Source: a virus
Length of the DNA: 28,030 nucleotides
Reading direction: 5' to 3' (one strand)
Virus record (IMG/VR): IMGVR_UViG_3300021335_000069
Location: 1 to 28,030 of that record
This document shows positions 7,196 to 14,169 of the stretch, piece after piece (position 1 is the stretch's first letter; the number at the start of each line of letters is the position of its first letter). The notes beneath the pieces are model-generated. The model was not told the origin of the DNA. It worked only from the letters and a program-made list of their open reading frames with translations, and did not search any database. Position numbers and translations under genes: made by a program.

Positions 7196-8341
7196 ATGAT
7201 CTTAAGCTCTGCCAACATTCTAGAGATTCTGCAGGGTAGTGCCGTTATTCGCATGGCTGCTGGTGAGATTCGCATTGTTAACAAAAAGCCTGTACCCTCT
7301 GGGCGTGAGGGATTCTTCGTTTACATCGAGAAATACCCAACGGTTGAGGAGTTCGAGGCTACCTGGAGGGTTTGGATCGAGTCTGACGGGTCAGAACCTG
7401 ACGACCTGTTGTTGGCGGAGATGCGGCGACTGCTGCCTAGCTTTGAGTTCAAGCTTGGGCTAATTATCGAGGCGACCGTCAGAGACTTCAAGTCTGACAA
7501 TACCGAGTTGCGTCCCAAGCCCTTGGAGGCCCCTGTCGTCATGCCGCCTACTGGGTGGATGGATGGCATCGAGAAGCGCTTCGAGGAGCTTGCTGAGGAC
7601 ATCCAAGACCGCATGCTTCTGGTTGGCAGTGGCAGGCCTGGCAAGGATGGCGCAAGAGGCCCTGAGGGGCGCCCAGGAGCTTCTGGAAGAGACGGAAAGG
7701 ACATCGACGCCACTAATACCGAGCTGTTTGACCTCAAGGACGCTGATCAATCGGTGCTGCCGATGGAGAAGGGGCAGGTTCTGACCTGGGACGGCAGCAA
7801 GTGGACGAATCTCTACGTGCGCCAGACGAGTGCAGTGTCAGGAGGTGGTGGCAGTACAGGGAGTGGAGCTGGCGTCAGCGCGACCATTGCTTGGACCTAT
7901 CATCCTCACGATCACACCACGGAGCCCAACTCAGGTCACTTTCATACCGACTCTGCTGACGGCGAACTTGTCACCGTCTTCCATGTCAGCAACGACACCT
8001 CCCGAGGCAATGATGTCGAGATTCTGCTCAGGGATCTGCTGCAGCAAGGCTACGACAGAATCTATGTTGCGCTTGCGGATGACCTTTCTCAGGCCCACCT
8101 TTACGCCATCACTGGCTACACTGAAACTGCGGGCGGCTTTGAGCTGACCGTCACTCACGTCGAAACAGCGGGAGCTGAGCCTGATTATCAGAATGCAAAG
8201 GGCTATGAGTTCTTGTTCACCAAGTCAGCCGTTGCTGGTGGTGGTGGAATCCCAGAGGCCCCGATTGACGGCAACTACTACGTCCGACGGAACGGTGCCT
8301 GGGTAGAGCTTTCCGTCGCAATGGCTGCGGTGAATCCGTGA
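7196..8341 (+). CDS. Tail fibre-like protein with collagen-like stalk
   Basis: It has 381 residues and a GGAGA ribosome site 10 bases upstream. The N-terminal ~110 residues (GREGFFVYIEKYPTVEEFEA) match a domain I remember as common in cyanophages, probably the particle-binding base. A helix (GIEKRFEELAEDIQDRM) is followed by eight uninterrupted Gly-X-Y triplets (nt 7631-7702), a collagen-like triple-helix segment. A Gly/Ser linker, a domain starting at a His-rich patch (YHPHDHTTEPNSGHFH), and a C-terminal YYVRRNGAWVEL unit follow. It is probably a trimeric host-recognition or accessory fibre. The next gene is the endolysin. Confidence 0.75.
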   Translation: MILSSANILEILQGSAVIRMAAGEIRIVNKKPVPSGREGFFVYIEKYPTVEEFEATWRVWIESDGSEPDDLLLAEMRRLLPSFEFKLGLIIEATVRDFKSDNTELRPKPLEAPVVMPPTGWMDGIEKRFEELAEDIQDRMLLVGSGRPGKDGARGPEGRPGASGRDGKDIDATNTELFDLKDADQSVLPMEKGQVLTWDGSKWTNLYVRQTSAVSGGGGSTGSGAGVSATIAWTYHPHDHTTEPNSGHFHTDSADGELVTVFHVSNDTSRGNDVEILLRDLLQQGYDRIYVALADDLSQAHLYAITGYTETAGGFELTVTHVETAGAEPDYQNAKGYEFLFTKSAVAGGGGIPEAPIDGNYYVRRNGAWVELSVAMAAVNP

Positions 8342-8353
8342 TCCCCCTGCATA

Positions 8354-8380
8354 GGCATCCTAGCCCAGCTTTGACTGGGC
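8354..8380 (+). promoter_or_regulatory. GGCATCCTAGC box overlapping a start-site hairpin before endolysin
   Basis: GGCATCCTAGC (8354-8364) runs directly into a perfect six-base-pair hairpin, GCCCAG (8363-8368) with CTGGGC (8375-8380) and loop CTTTGA. The hairpin ends one base before the endolysin ATG at 8382. No Shine-Dalgarno is visible. Readthrough RNA would contain the whole hairpin; RNA started from the box would begin inside the loop and lack the 5' arm. Confidence 0.5.
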
Positions 8381-8381
8381 A

Positions 8382-9422
8382 ATGAAAACCTCCACCAACG
8401 GCATCGAGATTATCAAGGCCCATGAAGGCCTTCGGTTGATGGCGTATCCCGATCCAGGGACAGGGGGTGAGCCGTGGACGATTGGCTATGGCCACACGGG
8501 CAACGTGCGTCCTGGTATCGCCATCTCGGAGGAGCAGGCAGAGGATCTGCTACGGGAAGACCTGATGAAATTCGAGGCAGCTGTGGAGGAGCTGCTACCC
8601 ATCCCGCTGGCACAGAGCGAGTTTGACGCCCTGGTCAGCTTCGCCTTCAATGTTGGAGCCCATGCTCTGCAGACCTCCACGCTGCGAAAGCGACTGATGG
8701 CGGGTGAGCCCCGCTGCCAGGTGTACCAGGAGGAATTGAAGCGCTGGAACAAGGGCGGCAGTGGCGTCATGCCTGGGCTTGTAAGACGTCGTCAAGAAGA
8801 GGCGGACCTCGCATGCCTTGGATACCTCGCAGGGCCCGTACAGGAGCCTGTAGAGCCTGTAGAGGAGCCAAAGGCGATCGTCTTCCCTCTGGATGTGCCG
8901 TACTACACGCAACTCGACAGCGAAGTGTGGGGCCAGGCAGAGCGTTCCTGCTTTTCAAGCTCGATGGCAATGGCTTTGGAGTACGTTGATCCCGAGGGCA
9001 TTGACGGCGATGATGATTGGTACCTCCGCGAGGTGCTCAAGCGTGGCGATACGGTCTCGTCAACCGCTCAGGTCGAGACTGCACGAGCACTAGGTTACGA
9101 TGTCGAGTTTCGCATGGATGGAACCGAGCAGGACCTCTTGGATCAGCTGGATCGTGGCATCCCCGTCCCGATCGGCATCCTTCACAAGGGTCACGTCACC
9201 AAGCCTACGGGTGGCGGTCATTGGATCTGCCTGACTGGCTACGATGAGACACACTTCTATGTCAACGACCCTATGGGCGAGCTGAGCTTGATCGGCGGCG
9301 GCTATCCTTGGGAAACTCAGGGCAGAGGTTATGGACTGGAGTACACCCGCAAGAACACCCTCAAGCGCTGGCTGATCGATGGGTCTGGTGCGGATGGGTG
9401 GTGGATGAAGATCAACCCCTAA
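8382..9422 (+). CDS. Two-domain endolysin: GH24 lysozyme plus C39-like peptidase
   Basis: It has 346 residues. The N-terminal domain (about 1-150) is a GH24 muramidase: the catalytic Glu is in AHEG (E15), Asp in YPDPGTGG (D24) and Thr in PWTIGYGHT (T33), with the FAFNVGAHAL helix typical of T4/P22-type lysozymes. A Pro/Glu/Val linker (PVQEPVEPVEEP, ~157-170) joins a C-terminal domain with peptidase C39_2-like features: Cys in RSCFSSSMAMAL (~190), His in GGGHWICLTGYD (~280) and Asp/Asn in YVNDPMG. The protein may cut both glycan and a peptide bond, or use the second domain for virion or host processing. No signal peptide, so holin-dependent export is expected. Typical GH24 endolysins are about 150-180 residues; this one is twice that. 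Confidence 0.88.
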   Translation: MKTSTNGIEIIKAHEGLRLMAYPDPGTGGEPWTIGYGHTGNVRPGIAISEEQAEDLLREDLMKFEAAVEELLPIPLAQSEFDALVSFAFNVGAHALQTSTLRKRLMAGEPRCQVYQEELKRWNKGGSGVMPGLVRRRQEEADLACLGYLAGPVQEPVEPVEEPKAIVFPLDVPYYTQLDSEVWGQAERSCFSSSMAMALEYVDPEGIDGDDDWYLREVLKRGDTVSSTAQVETARALGYDVEFRMDGTEQDLLDQLDRGIPVPIGILHKGHVTKPTGGGHWICLTGYDETHFYVNDPMGELSLIGGGYPWETQGRGYGLEYTRKNTLKRWLIDGSGADGWWMKINP

Positions 9423-9490
9423 TTTTAGGAACCATACCAGCAGAATTACTTAGAACGGTGCAAGCAGTACTTTCTTGGCTTCCTGGCTAT

Positions 9491-9667
9491 ATGTATGTGG
9501 GCGGCACCCTCAAGACGACGGGTGGCGCTATCCCTCCCACCTTTCACCTGCGCAAAGATGGCGAGATCATGGCATACGTTAGACCCGTCTTCCGCGAAGG
9601 GCCTACCGTCGGCCTGTTCCTGAAGATGTCTGGAATCAAGGCAGCAGTGGAACGCGGGGAAATCTGA
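9491..9667 (+). CDS. Hypothetical 58-residue protein
   Basis: ATG at 9491 begins MYVGGTLKTTGG and ends at TGA 9665-9667, directly before a terminator. A GTG at 9458 in the same frame would add 11 residues (VQAVLSWLPGY). Neither has a clear ribosome site. A CCATACCAGC stretch at 9433-9442 weakly resembles the boxes before late genes. Beta-rich content with no recognised family; it fills the gap after the endolysin. Confidence 0.45.
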   Translation: MYVGGTLKTTGGAIPPTFHLRKDGEIMAYVRPVFREGPTVGLFLKMSGIKAAVERGEI

Positions 9668-9672
9668 GCATT

Positions 9673-9703
9673 AAAAAAGGGGGCATTGCGCCCCCTTTGT
9701 TTT
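9673..9703 (+). terminator. Bidirectional terminator between convergent genes
   Basis: GGGGGC (9679-9684) pairs with GCCCCC (9690-9695) around a five-base loop, extended by A-T pairs; A-run on the left and TTTGTTTT on the right make it work on both strands. It separates the endolysin block from the minus-strand replication operon. Confidence 0.85.
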
Positions 9704-9707
9704 CCCC

Positions 9708-9731
9708 AAGAGCCCCCACGGCTCCCTTTCA
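9708..9731. terminator. Second hairpin downstream of minus-strand operon
   Basis: GAGCC and GGCTC flank CCCAC, giving a five- to six-pair stem between the two convergent genes. T-rich sequence follows on the plus strand only, so it may add to the plus-strand terminator or protect the 3' end of the minus-strand message. Confidence 0.4.
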
Positions 9732-9733
9732 TT

Positions 9734-10150
9734 TTACCACTCGCCAGGGTCATACTCAAGGCCATCGATCGATTCGACGAGCTCCTTGAAGTAGCGGTCG
9801 ACGTGATCAACTTCCCATCCCGCTTCGGTGATCAGAGCTTCGCCGATAGCATTGATCGCTTCGGTGTGACGGTCTGTCCAGTCATCGGTCTCTTTTGCGT
9901 GGTCGCGAACCTGGGAAGCTGAAGCAAGCAGGCGGAGCTCCAGGCTTTGCTTTTGGAGCTCGGATCCCTGCTCTTGCTCCCCAGCCTCAAGTATGTGAGT
10001 GTAAACGCTCAGGCGTTTGGAGTCAATCGCGTTCATGAGAAAGTGGCCTGAGTTGCCCAGAACGACCAACAGTAAACCAGAGACCCACTCGACCGCACGG
10101 GCCAGGCCGCCGAAGATCCGAGCCACGACATTAAACAGAAACCCTCTCAT
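9734..10150 (-). CDS. Hypothetical protein with N-terminal hydrophobic segment
   Basis: It is 138 residues. Residues 1-35 contain a hydrophobic stretch (VEWVSGLLLVVLGNSGHFLM) that could be a membrane anchor; the rest is charged and helical and ends acidic (VESIDGLEYDPGEW). It lies 23 bases after the helicase gene in the same direction with AAAGGC before its ATG, so it may be co-transcribed, and a TAGTAT box lies in the gap. It might place replication proteins at the membrane, but this is speculation. Confidence 0.65.
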   Translation of the reverse strand: MRGFLFNVVARIFGGLARAVEWVSGLLLVVLGNSGHFLMNAIDSKRLSVYTHILEAGEQEQGSELQKQSLELRLLASASQVRDHAKETDDWTDRHTEAINAIGEALITEAGWEVDHVDRYFKELVESIDGLEYDPGEW

Positions 10151-10163
10151 GTGCCTTTAGCCG

Positions 10164-10169
10164 ATACTA
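10164..10169 (-). promoter_or_regulatory. Candidate -10 box (TAGTAT) for the minus-strand small gene
   Basis: On the minus strand the gap between the helicase gene and the small gene reads CTGTAGTATCGG, like the TAGTAT boxes before the primase, ThyX and ParB-like genes. It lies 13 bases before the ATG, so any leader would be very short. Confidence 0.25.
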
Positions 10170-10173
10170 CAGT

Positions 10174-11865
10174 TTACCGCTTCTTGATTCTAGGGATCTC
10201 CTTCTCGGTGCGGTCAGCCCTAACGGAACTGAAAGCGTAATCCATTTCCAGGATCGACATCTCAAGGAAGCCTCCGATGCCTTCGATCTTGTTGCCACTC
10301 CAGCGGGCCTGACGACCACGGGTCTTGACGTGCCAGAACTCCAAGTTACCCTTCCACTTCTTTTCCCCGTTAGACTCTTCGATCTCCTTGCGGACGATCC
10401 ACACAGCATGGCTGACGTGAGACAGCGCATCCGTGCCACGGATCTGGTCAAGCGTAGGGGCTTCTTTCTTGCCGTTGGGGTCCATGCCGACACGGTTCAT
10501 TTGTGCCAGGACGATCAGGTCGATCTCTAGCTGCTTGGCGCAGGTCATCAGCTTGTAGGCACGTTCCTCTAGCATGGCTGCCTCTGAGGCAGGCGCACCC
10601 TTATGGCGAGCCAGGACGTGGAAGTGGTCAATCACTGCACAGCGCAACTCAGGGTTTTTGGCCTTCATCGACCGCAGGCTGTTGATGATCGAGTCGACAT
10701 CAGCACCCCAAGGAGCTTCGACTAGCAGCTTGCCACCATTCTGTTGGATCTTACCTGCAGCCATCATGATGTTTGCCGACACTATCTCGCGGTTGTGGTT
10801 CGGAGACTCGATGTCACCCACCTCAGCCCAGTTGGTGTTCGGATTGGCCACCCTGGTGGCAGCAGACCAGATTCGAGCATAGACGGCAGGCTTGTCAAGC
10901 TCAGCAGAGATGAAGCCAACCTTGAGGCCGCCCACTGCCAAGTTCACGGCAGCGCGGACACCGAGAACCGTTTTGCCCACACCAGTGCGGGCTGCCAGGG
11001 AGAACAGGCGACCACCACCAGCTTCCCCTGCACGGCGTACACCGCCTTCCATGTCCAGGTCCATCGCAGGTATGCCAGTACTCACGGGAGGGGTCTGCTC
11101 ACGGGCGGACATGATCTGATCGATGAATGACACCTTGCCGTCCTTCGGGTTCAGCAGGTCGTCGACCGCATCGGTAGCATTGCCTTCGTTGCCGACAGAT
11201 CCGCGAAGCATGCCCAGGCAGCGCATGAGCTCCTGCTGCTGTGCCTCGATTGCCTTCTCCAGCTTAGAGTCAGAGCGAATGGCTTGATCAGCAGCGTGCT
11301 GTGCTGCCATAAAGTTCGTGCGGGCACGGGCCTGGCGCAGCAGGTCAAGAGCTACACCCCATTCGGACTCGGCGTCACCGTACTTCTCCATCGTCTCCGG
11401 TGTCGAGAGGTCGCTCACAGTCTTCTCGAACTCAAGCTTGGAACAGTACTGGGTGTTGTTTAGGGTAAAGGCTTGGATCAAGGAAGCCTTGCTGATCTGA
11501 TTGGTTCCGTCAGCTTCGCCGTTAAATACGCGATCAATCAAGCCACCGATTGCACGGAACACGTCAGTAGACCAAAGCTGGCGAGGCAGTGACTGGCCAT
11601 GGCCCACACCAACAGCGATGCGCAGGTCAGACCACAGCTCACGGGCAATGCCAGACGGACTGGTCAGGACGCGACACAAGACGATACCCTCCTGGTTGGT
11701 TGTATCATCGCCCTCAAACTTGGTAGTGGGCTGGATCTTTTCGATCAGACGGACCAGGCCAAACACGGACTGGGCTTCTTCTTGACCAACACCAGTGATC
11801 TTGTCACCGTCGGACGTGAGCAGCCCGAGATCGACTGCAGTTTGAACGTGCTTGGGAAATTGCAT
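10174..11865 (-). CDS. DnaB-like replicative helicase
   Basis: From ATG 11865 the product is 563 residues; a GTG at 11904 would add 13 but overlap the previous gene. The C-terminal half is a RecA-type hexameric helicase: Walker A AARTGVGKT near residue 290-300, Walker B-type CAVIDHFHVL near 405, LIVLAQMNR (H3-like) near 445, and the FWHVKTRGRQ arm near 525 with an Arg-finger-like end. The N-terminal ~250 residues are long and helical, with no DnaB N-domain I can recognise. It should unwind DNA 5'-3' at the phage fork with the primase encoded at 22537. It follows the initiator candidate by four bases, fitting a helicase-loading partnership. Confidence 0.85.
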   Translation of the reverse strand: MQFPKHVQTAVDLGLLTSDGDKITGVGQEEAQSVFGLVRLIEKIQPTTKFEGDDTTNQEGIVLCRVLTSPSGIARELWSDLRIAVGVGHGQSLPRQLWSTDVFRAIGGLIDRVFNGEADGTNQISKASLIQAFTLNNTQYCSKLEFEKTVSDLSTPETMEKYGDAESEWGVALDLLRQARARTNFMAAQHAADQAIRSDSKLEKAIEAQQQELMRCLGMLRGSVGNEGNATDAVDDLLNPKDGKVSFIDQIMSAREQTPPVSTGIPAMDLDMEGGVRRAGEAGGGRLFSLAARTGVGKTVLGVRAAVNLAVGGLKVGFISAELDKPAVYARIWSAATRVANPNTNWAEVGDIESPNHNREIVSANIMMAAGKIQQNGGKLLVEAPWGADVDSIINSLRSMKAKNPELRCAVIDHFHVLARHKGAPASEAAMLEERAYKLMTCAKQLEIDLIVLAQMNRVGMDPNGKKEAPTLDQIRGTDALSHVSHAVWIVRKEIEESNGEKKWKGNLEFWHVKTRGRQARWSGNKIEGIGGFLEMSILEMDYAFSSVRADRTEKEIPRIKKR

Positions 11866-11869
11866 AATA

Positions 11870-12715
11870 TCAGCCAGCAGTGGGGAGGTACGAAACGCCG
11901 ACACGGTCGGCCTTCAGTGACCAGTGTACCAGGTCGTCTTCATGACTGTAAACAAAAATAGTGCCTTCTTCAGGATTTTCAGTCTCGTGATCATAGGCAT
12001 CCCAGCGCTCCATCTCAAGGCGAACCACCTTGGTCATGGCGTGGCCCTTGGACTCGTACCAGTCGAGCCAGCACTGGTCATCGTTCTTGTCGAACAGAGC
12101 AGCCTGGCCTTGGTTGGAACCAGCCAATTTGAATAGCTTCTCAACGTTGGTGAACTTGTTCTGCTTTGGGGTGCCGGTGCCAAAGATGTTGTTGAAGTTC
12201 ATGCCGTGAGCACTCCACCAGGGGTCAACCTTACAGCCTTTCAGCACCTCGGCGAGAAACTTGCATAGATCGGTTTCTCCATTGTGCTCAGCATGCAGCT
12301 TGAGAGTGGCTACCTGCGCTGGGGTCAGTGGATGTTTTTGCCTACCGTAGATGTCGGGCCTGTTCGACATCCAAGTCTCACGAAGCTCACGGCGCAGCAA
12401 CTGCTCGGGTGTCAGTTTAGGCTCTGCTGGCTCGAAGTCAGCGGACGGCACTGTAACAACCAGCTCGCCATCTTTGGACACAAGAAACCCTTTCGCTTTC
12501 AGGTTTCGGCGATGAAGGCGGCAGATGTCTGGCTTCAGCCCTGTCTGAGCTGCAATTTCGTCGGCGGTAACTCGGGTGGCTTTCTGACCCTTCGGCAAGG
12601 CAAGCAGCATGCACCACATGCGGAACTCCGCATGGCTGAGCCGCTCGTCGAAAATGACGCTATTCAAGACTCTCGTGAAGTCTGTCGTGGGGTTCATGTC
12701 TGTTGTGATGATCAT
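11870..12715 (-). CDS. Winged-helix replication initiator-like protein
   Basis: It has 281 residues. Residues about 12-100 look like a winged helix-turn-helix: DFTRVLNSVIFDERLSHAEF, then ADEIAAQTGLKPDICRLHRR and NLKAKGFLV, as in phage O-type or DnaD/RepA-type initiators. The middle (LTPAQVATLKLHAEH, WWSAHGMNFNNIFG) is the kind of helicase-interaction region seen in such proteins. It heads the minus-strand replication operon, next to a repeat-rich divergent region. Role inferred: origin recognition and helicase loading; transcription regulation is the alternative. An AGGA ribosome site precedes the ATG. Confidence 0.65.
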   Translation of the reverse strand: MIITTDMNPTTDFTRVLNSVIFDERLSHAEFRMWCMLLALPKGQKATRVTADEIAAQTGLKPDICRLHRRNLKAKGFLVSKDGELVVTVPSADFEPAEPKLTPEQLLRRELRETWMSNRPDIYGRQKHPLTPAQVATLKLHAEHNGETDLCKFLAEVLKGCKVDPWWSAHGMNFNNIFGTGTPKQNKFTNVEKLFKLAGSNQGQAALFDKNDDQCWLDWYESKGHAMTKVVRLEMERWDAYDHETENPEEGTIFVYSHEDDLVHWSLKADRVGVSYLPTAG

Positions 12716-12736
12716 GGGGATCCTGCGGGTGTATTC

Positions 12737-12742
12737 ATCTTA
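12737..12742 (-). promoter_or_regulatory. Candidate -10 box (TAAGAT) for the replication operon
   Basis: On the minus strand GGTAAGATGAATAC lies 21 bases before the initiator ATG, matching the TANNATG pattern before the plus-strand early genes. No -35 consensus is seen. Confidence 0.35.
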
Positions 12743-12744
12743 CC

Positions 12745-12817
12745 AGGAGTTCTACTCCCAGGAGCTGAGCTCACGGTGAGTGGGAGCTGAGCTAGCGAAA
12801 AAACGTGAGGTTTTCGC
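12745..12817. repeat. Divergent control region with direct and inverted repeats; candidate origin or operator
   Basis: GGAGCTGAGCT occurs at 12761-12771 and 12783-12793, start-to-start 22 bp, about two helix turns. The first copy lies within a perfect palindrome GAGCT-G-AGCTC (12762-12772). GGAGT/ACTCC (12746-12758), CTCA/TGAG (12770-12780) and GCGAAAA/TTTTCGC (12795-12817) are further inverted repeats. The block lies between the divergent initiator gene and the early plus-strand genes. Confidence 0.55.
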
Positions 12818-12831
12818 CCGCCCCATCTATG

Positions 12832-12867
12832 TATAATACTTTCAATACTCCATTACTTCGTAATGGA
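12832..12867 (+). promoter_or_regulatory. Early promoter (-10 TATAAT) followed by a leader hairpin
   Basis: A perfect TATAAT (12832-12837) with no good -35 is followed, a few bases past the expected start, by a perfect eight-pair hairpin TCCATTAC-TTC-GTAATGGA (12849-12867). AATACT is repeated three times around it. The hairpin would sit at the very 5' end of the message and might protect it from decay. Confidence 0.6.
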
Positions 12868-12896
12868 ATACTTACACACGTAGAGATCAAGGAAGA

Positions 12897-13178
12897 ATGG
12901 CTGGTAGGAAGCGGAAGTTCACACCACCTCCTGGCTTCACCCAGTGCCCTAAGCTCAGGGCCAAGTACGAGGAGTACGGAACCAAGCTTGGAAGGCTCTA
13001 CCTGTGGTATCCAGACCGAGCAATTAAGGCCTGGTCGTTCTTCGGCGGCGTCCTGGGTGCTCGTTGGATGCTGGAGGTGTTTCGCTACCACTGGATCAAA
13101 GACAATCCAGAGGACTACAGGATCTGGAAGAAGAAACGCGAAAACGCTAAGGACCGAGAGAGGCGTAGAAATGCTTGA
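12897..13178 (+). CDS. Small basic early protein
   Basis: It has 93 residues, an AAGGA ribosome site upstream and the strongest -10 box in the region. The product is basic at both ends (MAGRKRKFTPPPGF; KKKRENAKDRERRRNA) with an aromatic central part (RLYLWYPDRAIKAWSFFGG). It is the first plus-strand gene after the divergent control region, so is probably expressed early. It overlaps the next gene by eight bases. No family recognised; host take-over or DNA binding are open possibilities. Confidence 0.65.
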   Translation: MAGRKRKFTPPPGFTQCPKLRAKYEEYGTKLGRLYLWYPDRAIKAWSFFGGVLGARWMLEVFRYHWIKDNPEDYRIWKKKRENAKDRERRRNA

Positions 13179-13365
13179 CACGATCTTTCGAGCGCTCAGC
13201 ATGGCTGGCATGCTGTTCAGTATCTGCACCCAGTCCGCTGAGACGGTGAAGCTCTGCATGACCGACCAACATGTCTGGTTGTGGCCTGAGATCAGGCGAG
13301 CATGGGATCTCTACACCGAACGGGAGTTGCCGTACCAGCAGGAGGGTGTTAAATTGGAGAGGTAA
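13171..13365 (+). CDS. Hypothetical 64-residue protein
   Basis: The ATG at 13171 lies inside the end of the previous gene; the product begins MLDTIFRALSMAGMLFSICT, a short hydrophobic N-terminus, and ends in a charged helix. A longer frame open from 12805 is not used because it overlaps the previous gene. The stop codon lies in a hairpin (13357-13372) that forms the leader of the annealase gene. Confidence 0.55.
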   Translation: MLDTIFRALSMAGMLFSICTQSAETVKLCMTDQHVWLWPEIRRAWDLYTERELPYQQEGVKLER

Positions 13366-13382
13366 ACCTCTCAGAGGACTCG
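13357..13382 (+). promoter_or_regulatory. Hairpin leader before the annealase gene
   Basis: GAGAGG (13357-13362) pairs with CCTCTC (13367-13372) around TAAA, which holds the stop codon of the preceding gene. GAGGACTCGA and ATG follow. The same plan, GAGGTAA..ACCTC..GAGGACACGA, precedes the SSB gene at 15002-15032. Confidence 0.55.
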
Positions 13383-13383
13383 A

Positions 13384-14073
13384 ATGACTTCCTTCCCCAA
13401 CCTCGCAGGCGTCGCAACTAAAGACCTGGTCGAAAACATCGGCACAGGCAAGTTCAAGGCCAGCTACATCAATTGGTCCCGCACCATGAACCTGCTCCGC
13501 CAGAACGCTCCTGGCTGGCTCGTGGACTACGTTCCCGCCGCAGATGGCAGCCTTTTGCATCGTGCTCCTGTCGGTGCTTACTTGCTGATCCGCTTCGCCC
13601 ACGTAGACGGTGGCGTAACTCCCGCCCTACCTCAGGCCGTGATGGACCACCGCAACAACGCGATTCCTTACGACAAGATCACCGCTCGCGACATTACCGA
13701 CACCCAGCGTCGCGGCATGTGCATGGCAGCCGCAATGCATTTCGGCCTAGCGTACGAATTGTGGGCCAAGCTGCCCCTGGAGTCTGGCTACGCTGCTCCT
13801 GGCACCGATGAGGCTCCCGCCGCCCCAAAGGCCACAACTTTGGCCGTCGCTACGGTGCCATCTGCGGAGGTTGCCAAGGCATCTGAGGCTACATTTCGTG
13901 AAGCCGCCCTCGAAAAAGGCGTCCACACCGTTGCCATCGATACCCTCGTCGCAATCGTCGGCGACAAGCTCGGTGGCGACTACGCTAAAGGCATCGGTGT
14001 CCTCAACAGCAAGTCAGCGGAGGAACTCAACGCTAAGTACGGCCCCAAAACCGAAGACGCCGAGCAGTGGTGA
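13384..14073 (+). CDS. SAK3-like single-strand annealing protein (DUF1071-type)
   Basis: It has 229 residues and a GAGGA ribosome site. The N-terminal ~135 residues fit the Rad52-like SAK3/DUF1071 fold: SYINWSRTMNLLRQNAPGW (the usual Y-x-S/N-W motif), then ITARDITDTQRRGMCMAAA and MHFGLAYELWAKLPLESGY. An Ala/Pro/Lys linker leads to a C-terminal helical tail, which in such proteins often contacts SSB. It should anneal ssDNA made by the exonuclease at 17871. SSB, RusA-like resolvase and exonuclease lie within 5 kb. A strong terminator follows. Confidence 0.7.
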   Translation: MTSFPNLAGVATKDLVENIGTGKFKASYINWSRTMNLLRQNAPGWLVDYVPAADGSLLHRAPVGAYLLIRFAHVDGGVTPALPQAVMDHRNNAIPYDKITARDITDTQRRGMCMAAAMHFGLAYELWAKLPLESGYAAPGTDEAPAAPKATTLAVATVPSAEVAKASEATFREAALEKGVHTVAIDTLVAIVGDKLGGDYAKGIGVLNSKSAEELNAKYGPKTEDAEQW

Positions 14074-14101
14074 TCTAAGTAGTTTCTTAGAATTTTTTAA
14101 G

Positions 14102-14130
14102 GGTGTCCTAGTTGACTAGGGCACCTTTTT
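14102..14130 (+). terminator. Rho-independent terminator with alternative hairpin
   Basis: GGTGTCCTAGT (14102-14112) is complementary to ACTAGGGCACC (14115-14125) with one wobble, and TTTTT follows. The right arm's GCACC (14121-14125) can also pair with GGTGC (14131-14135), an alternative that would break the terminator. Confidence 0.85.
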
Positions 14131-14131
14131 G

Positions 14132-14142
14132 GTGCATACTAT
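14132..14142 (+). promoter_or_regulatory. Candidate promoter before sigma factor 1 (GTGCATACTAT)
   Basis: GCATACTAT lies straight after the terminator T-run and 27 bases before ATG 14170. It is nearest to GGCATACTAGC before the small terminase gene and GGAATACTAT at 3545. A GGAGGA ribosome site follows. Confidence 0.45.
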
Positions 14143-14169
14143 CCACATGACCTTCACGGAGGAACCGAA

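Noticed and set aside
7631-7702. Gly-X-Y run as a nucleotide tandem repeat
   Set aside because: The repeat is at protein level (collagen-like triplets) and codons vary, so it is part of the fibre gene and not a separate DNA repeat.
11866-11904. GTG start adding 13 residues to the helicase
   Set aside because: It would overlap the initiator gene and has no ribosome site; the ATG follows that stop by four bases. Not excluded.
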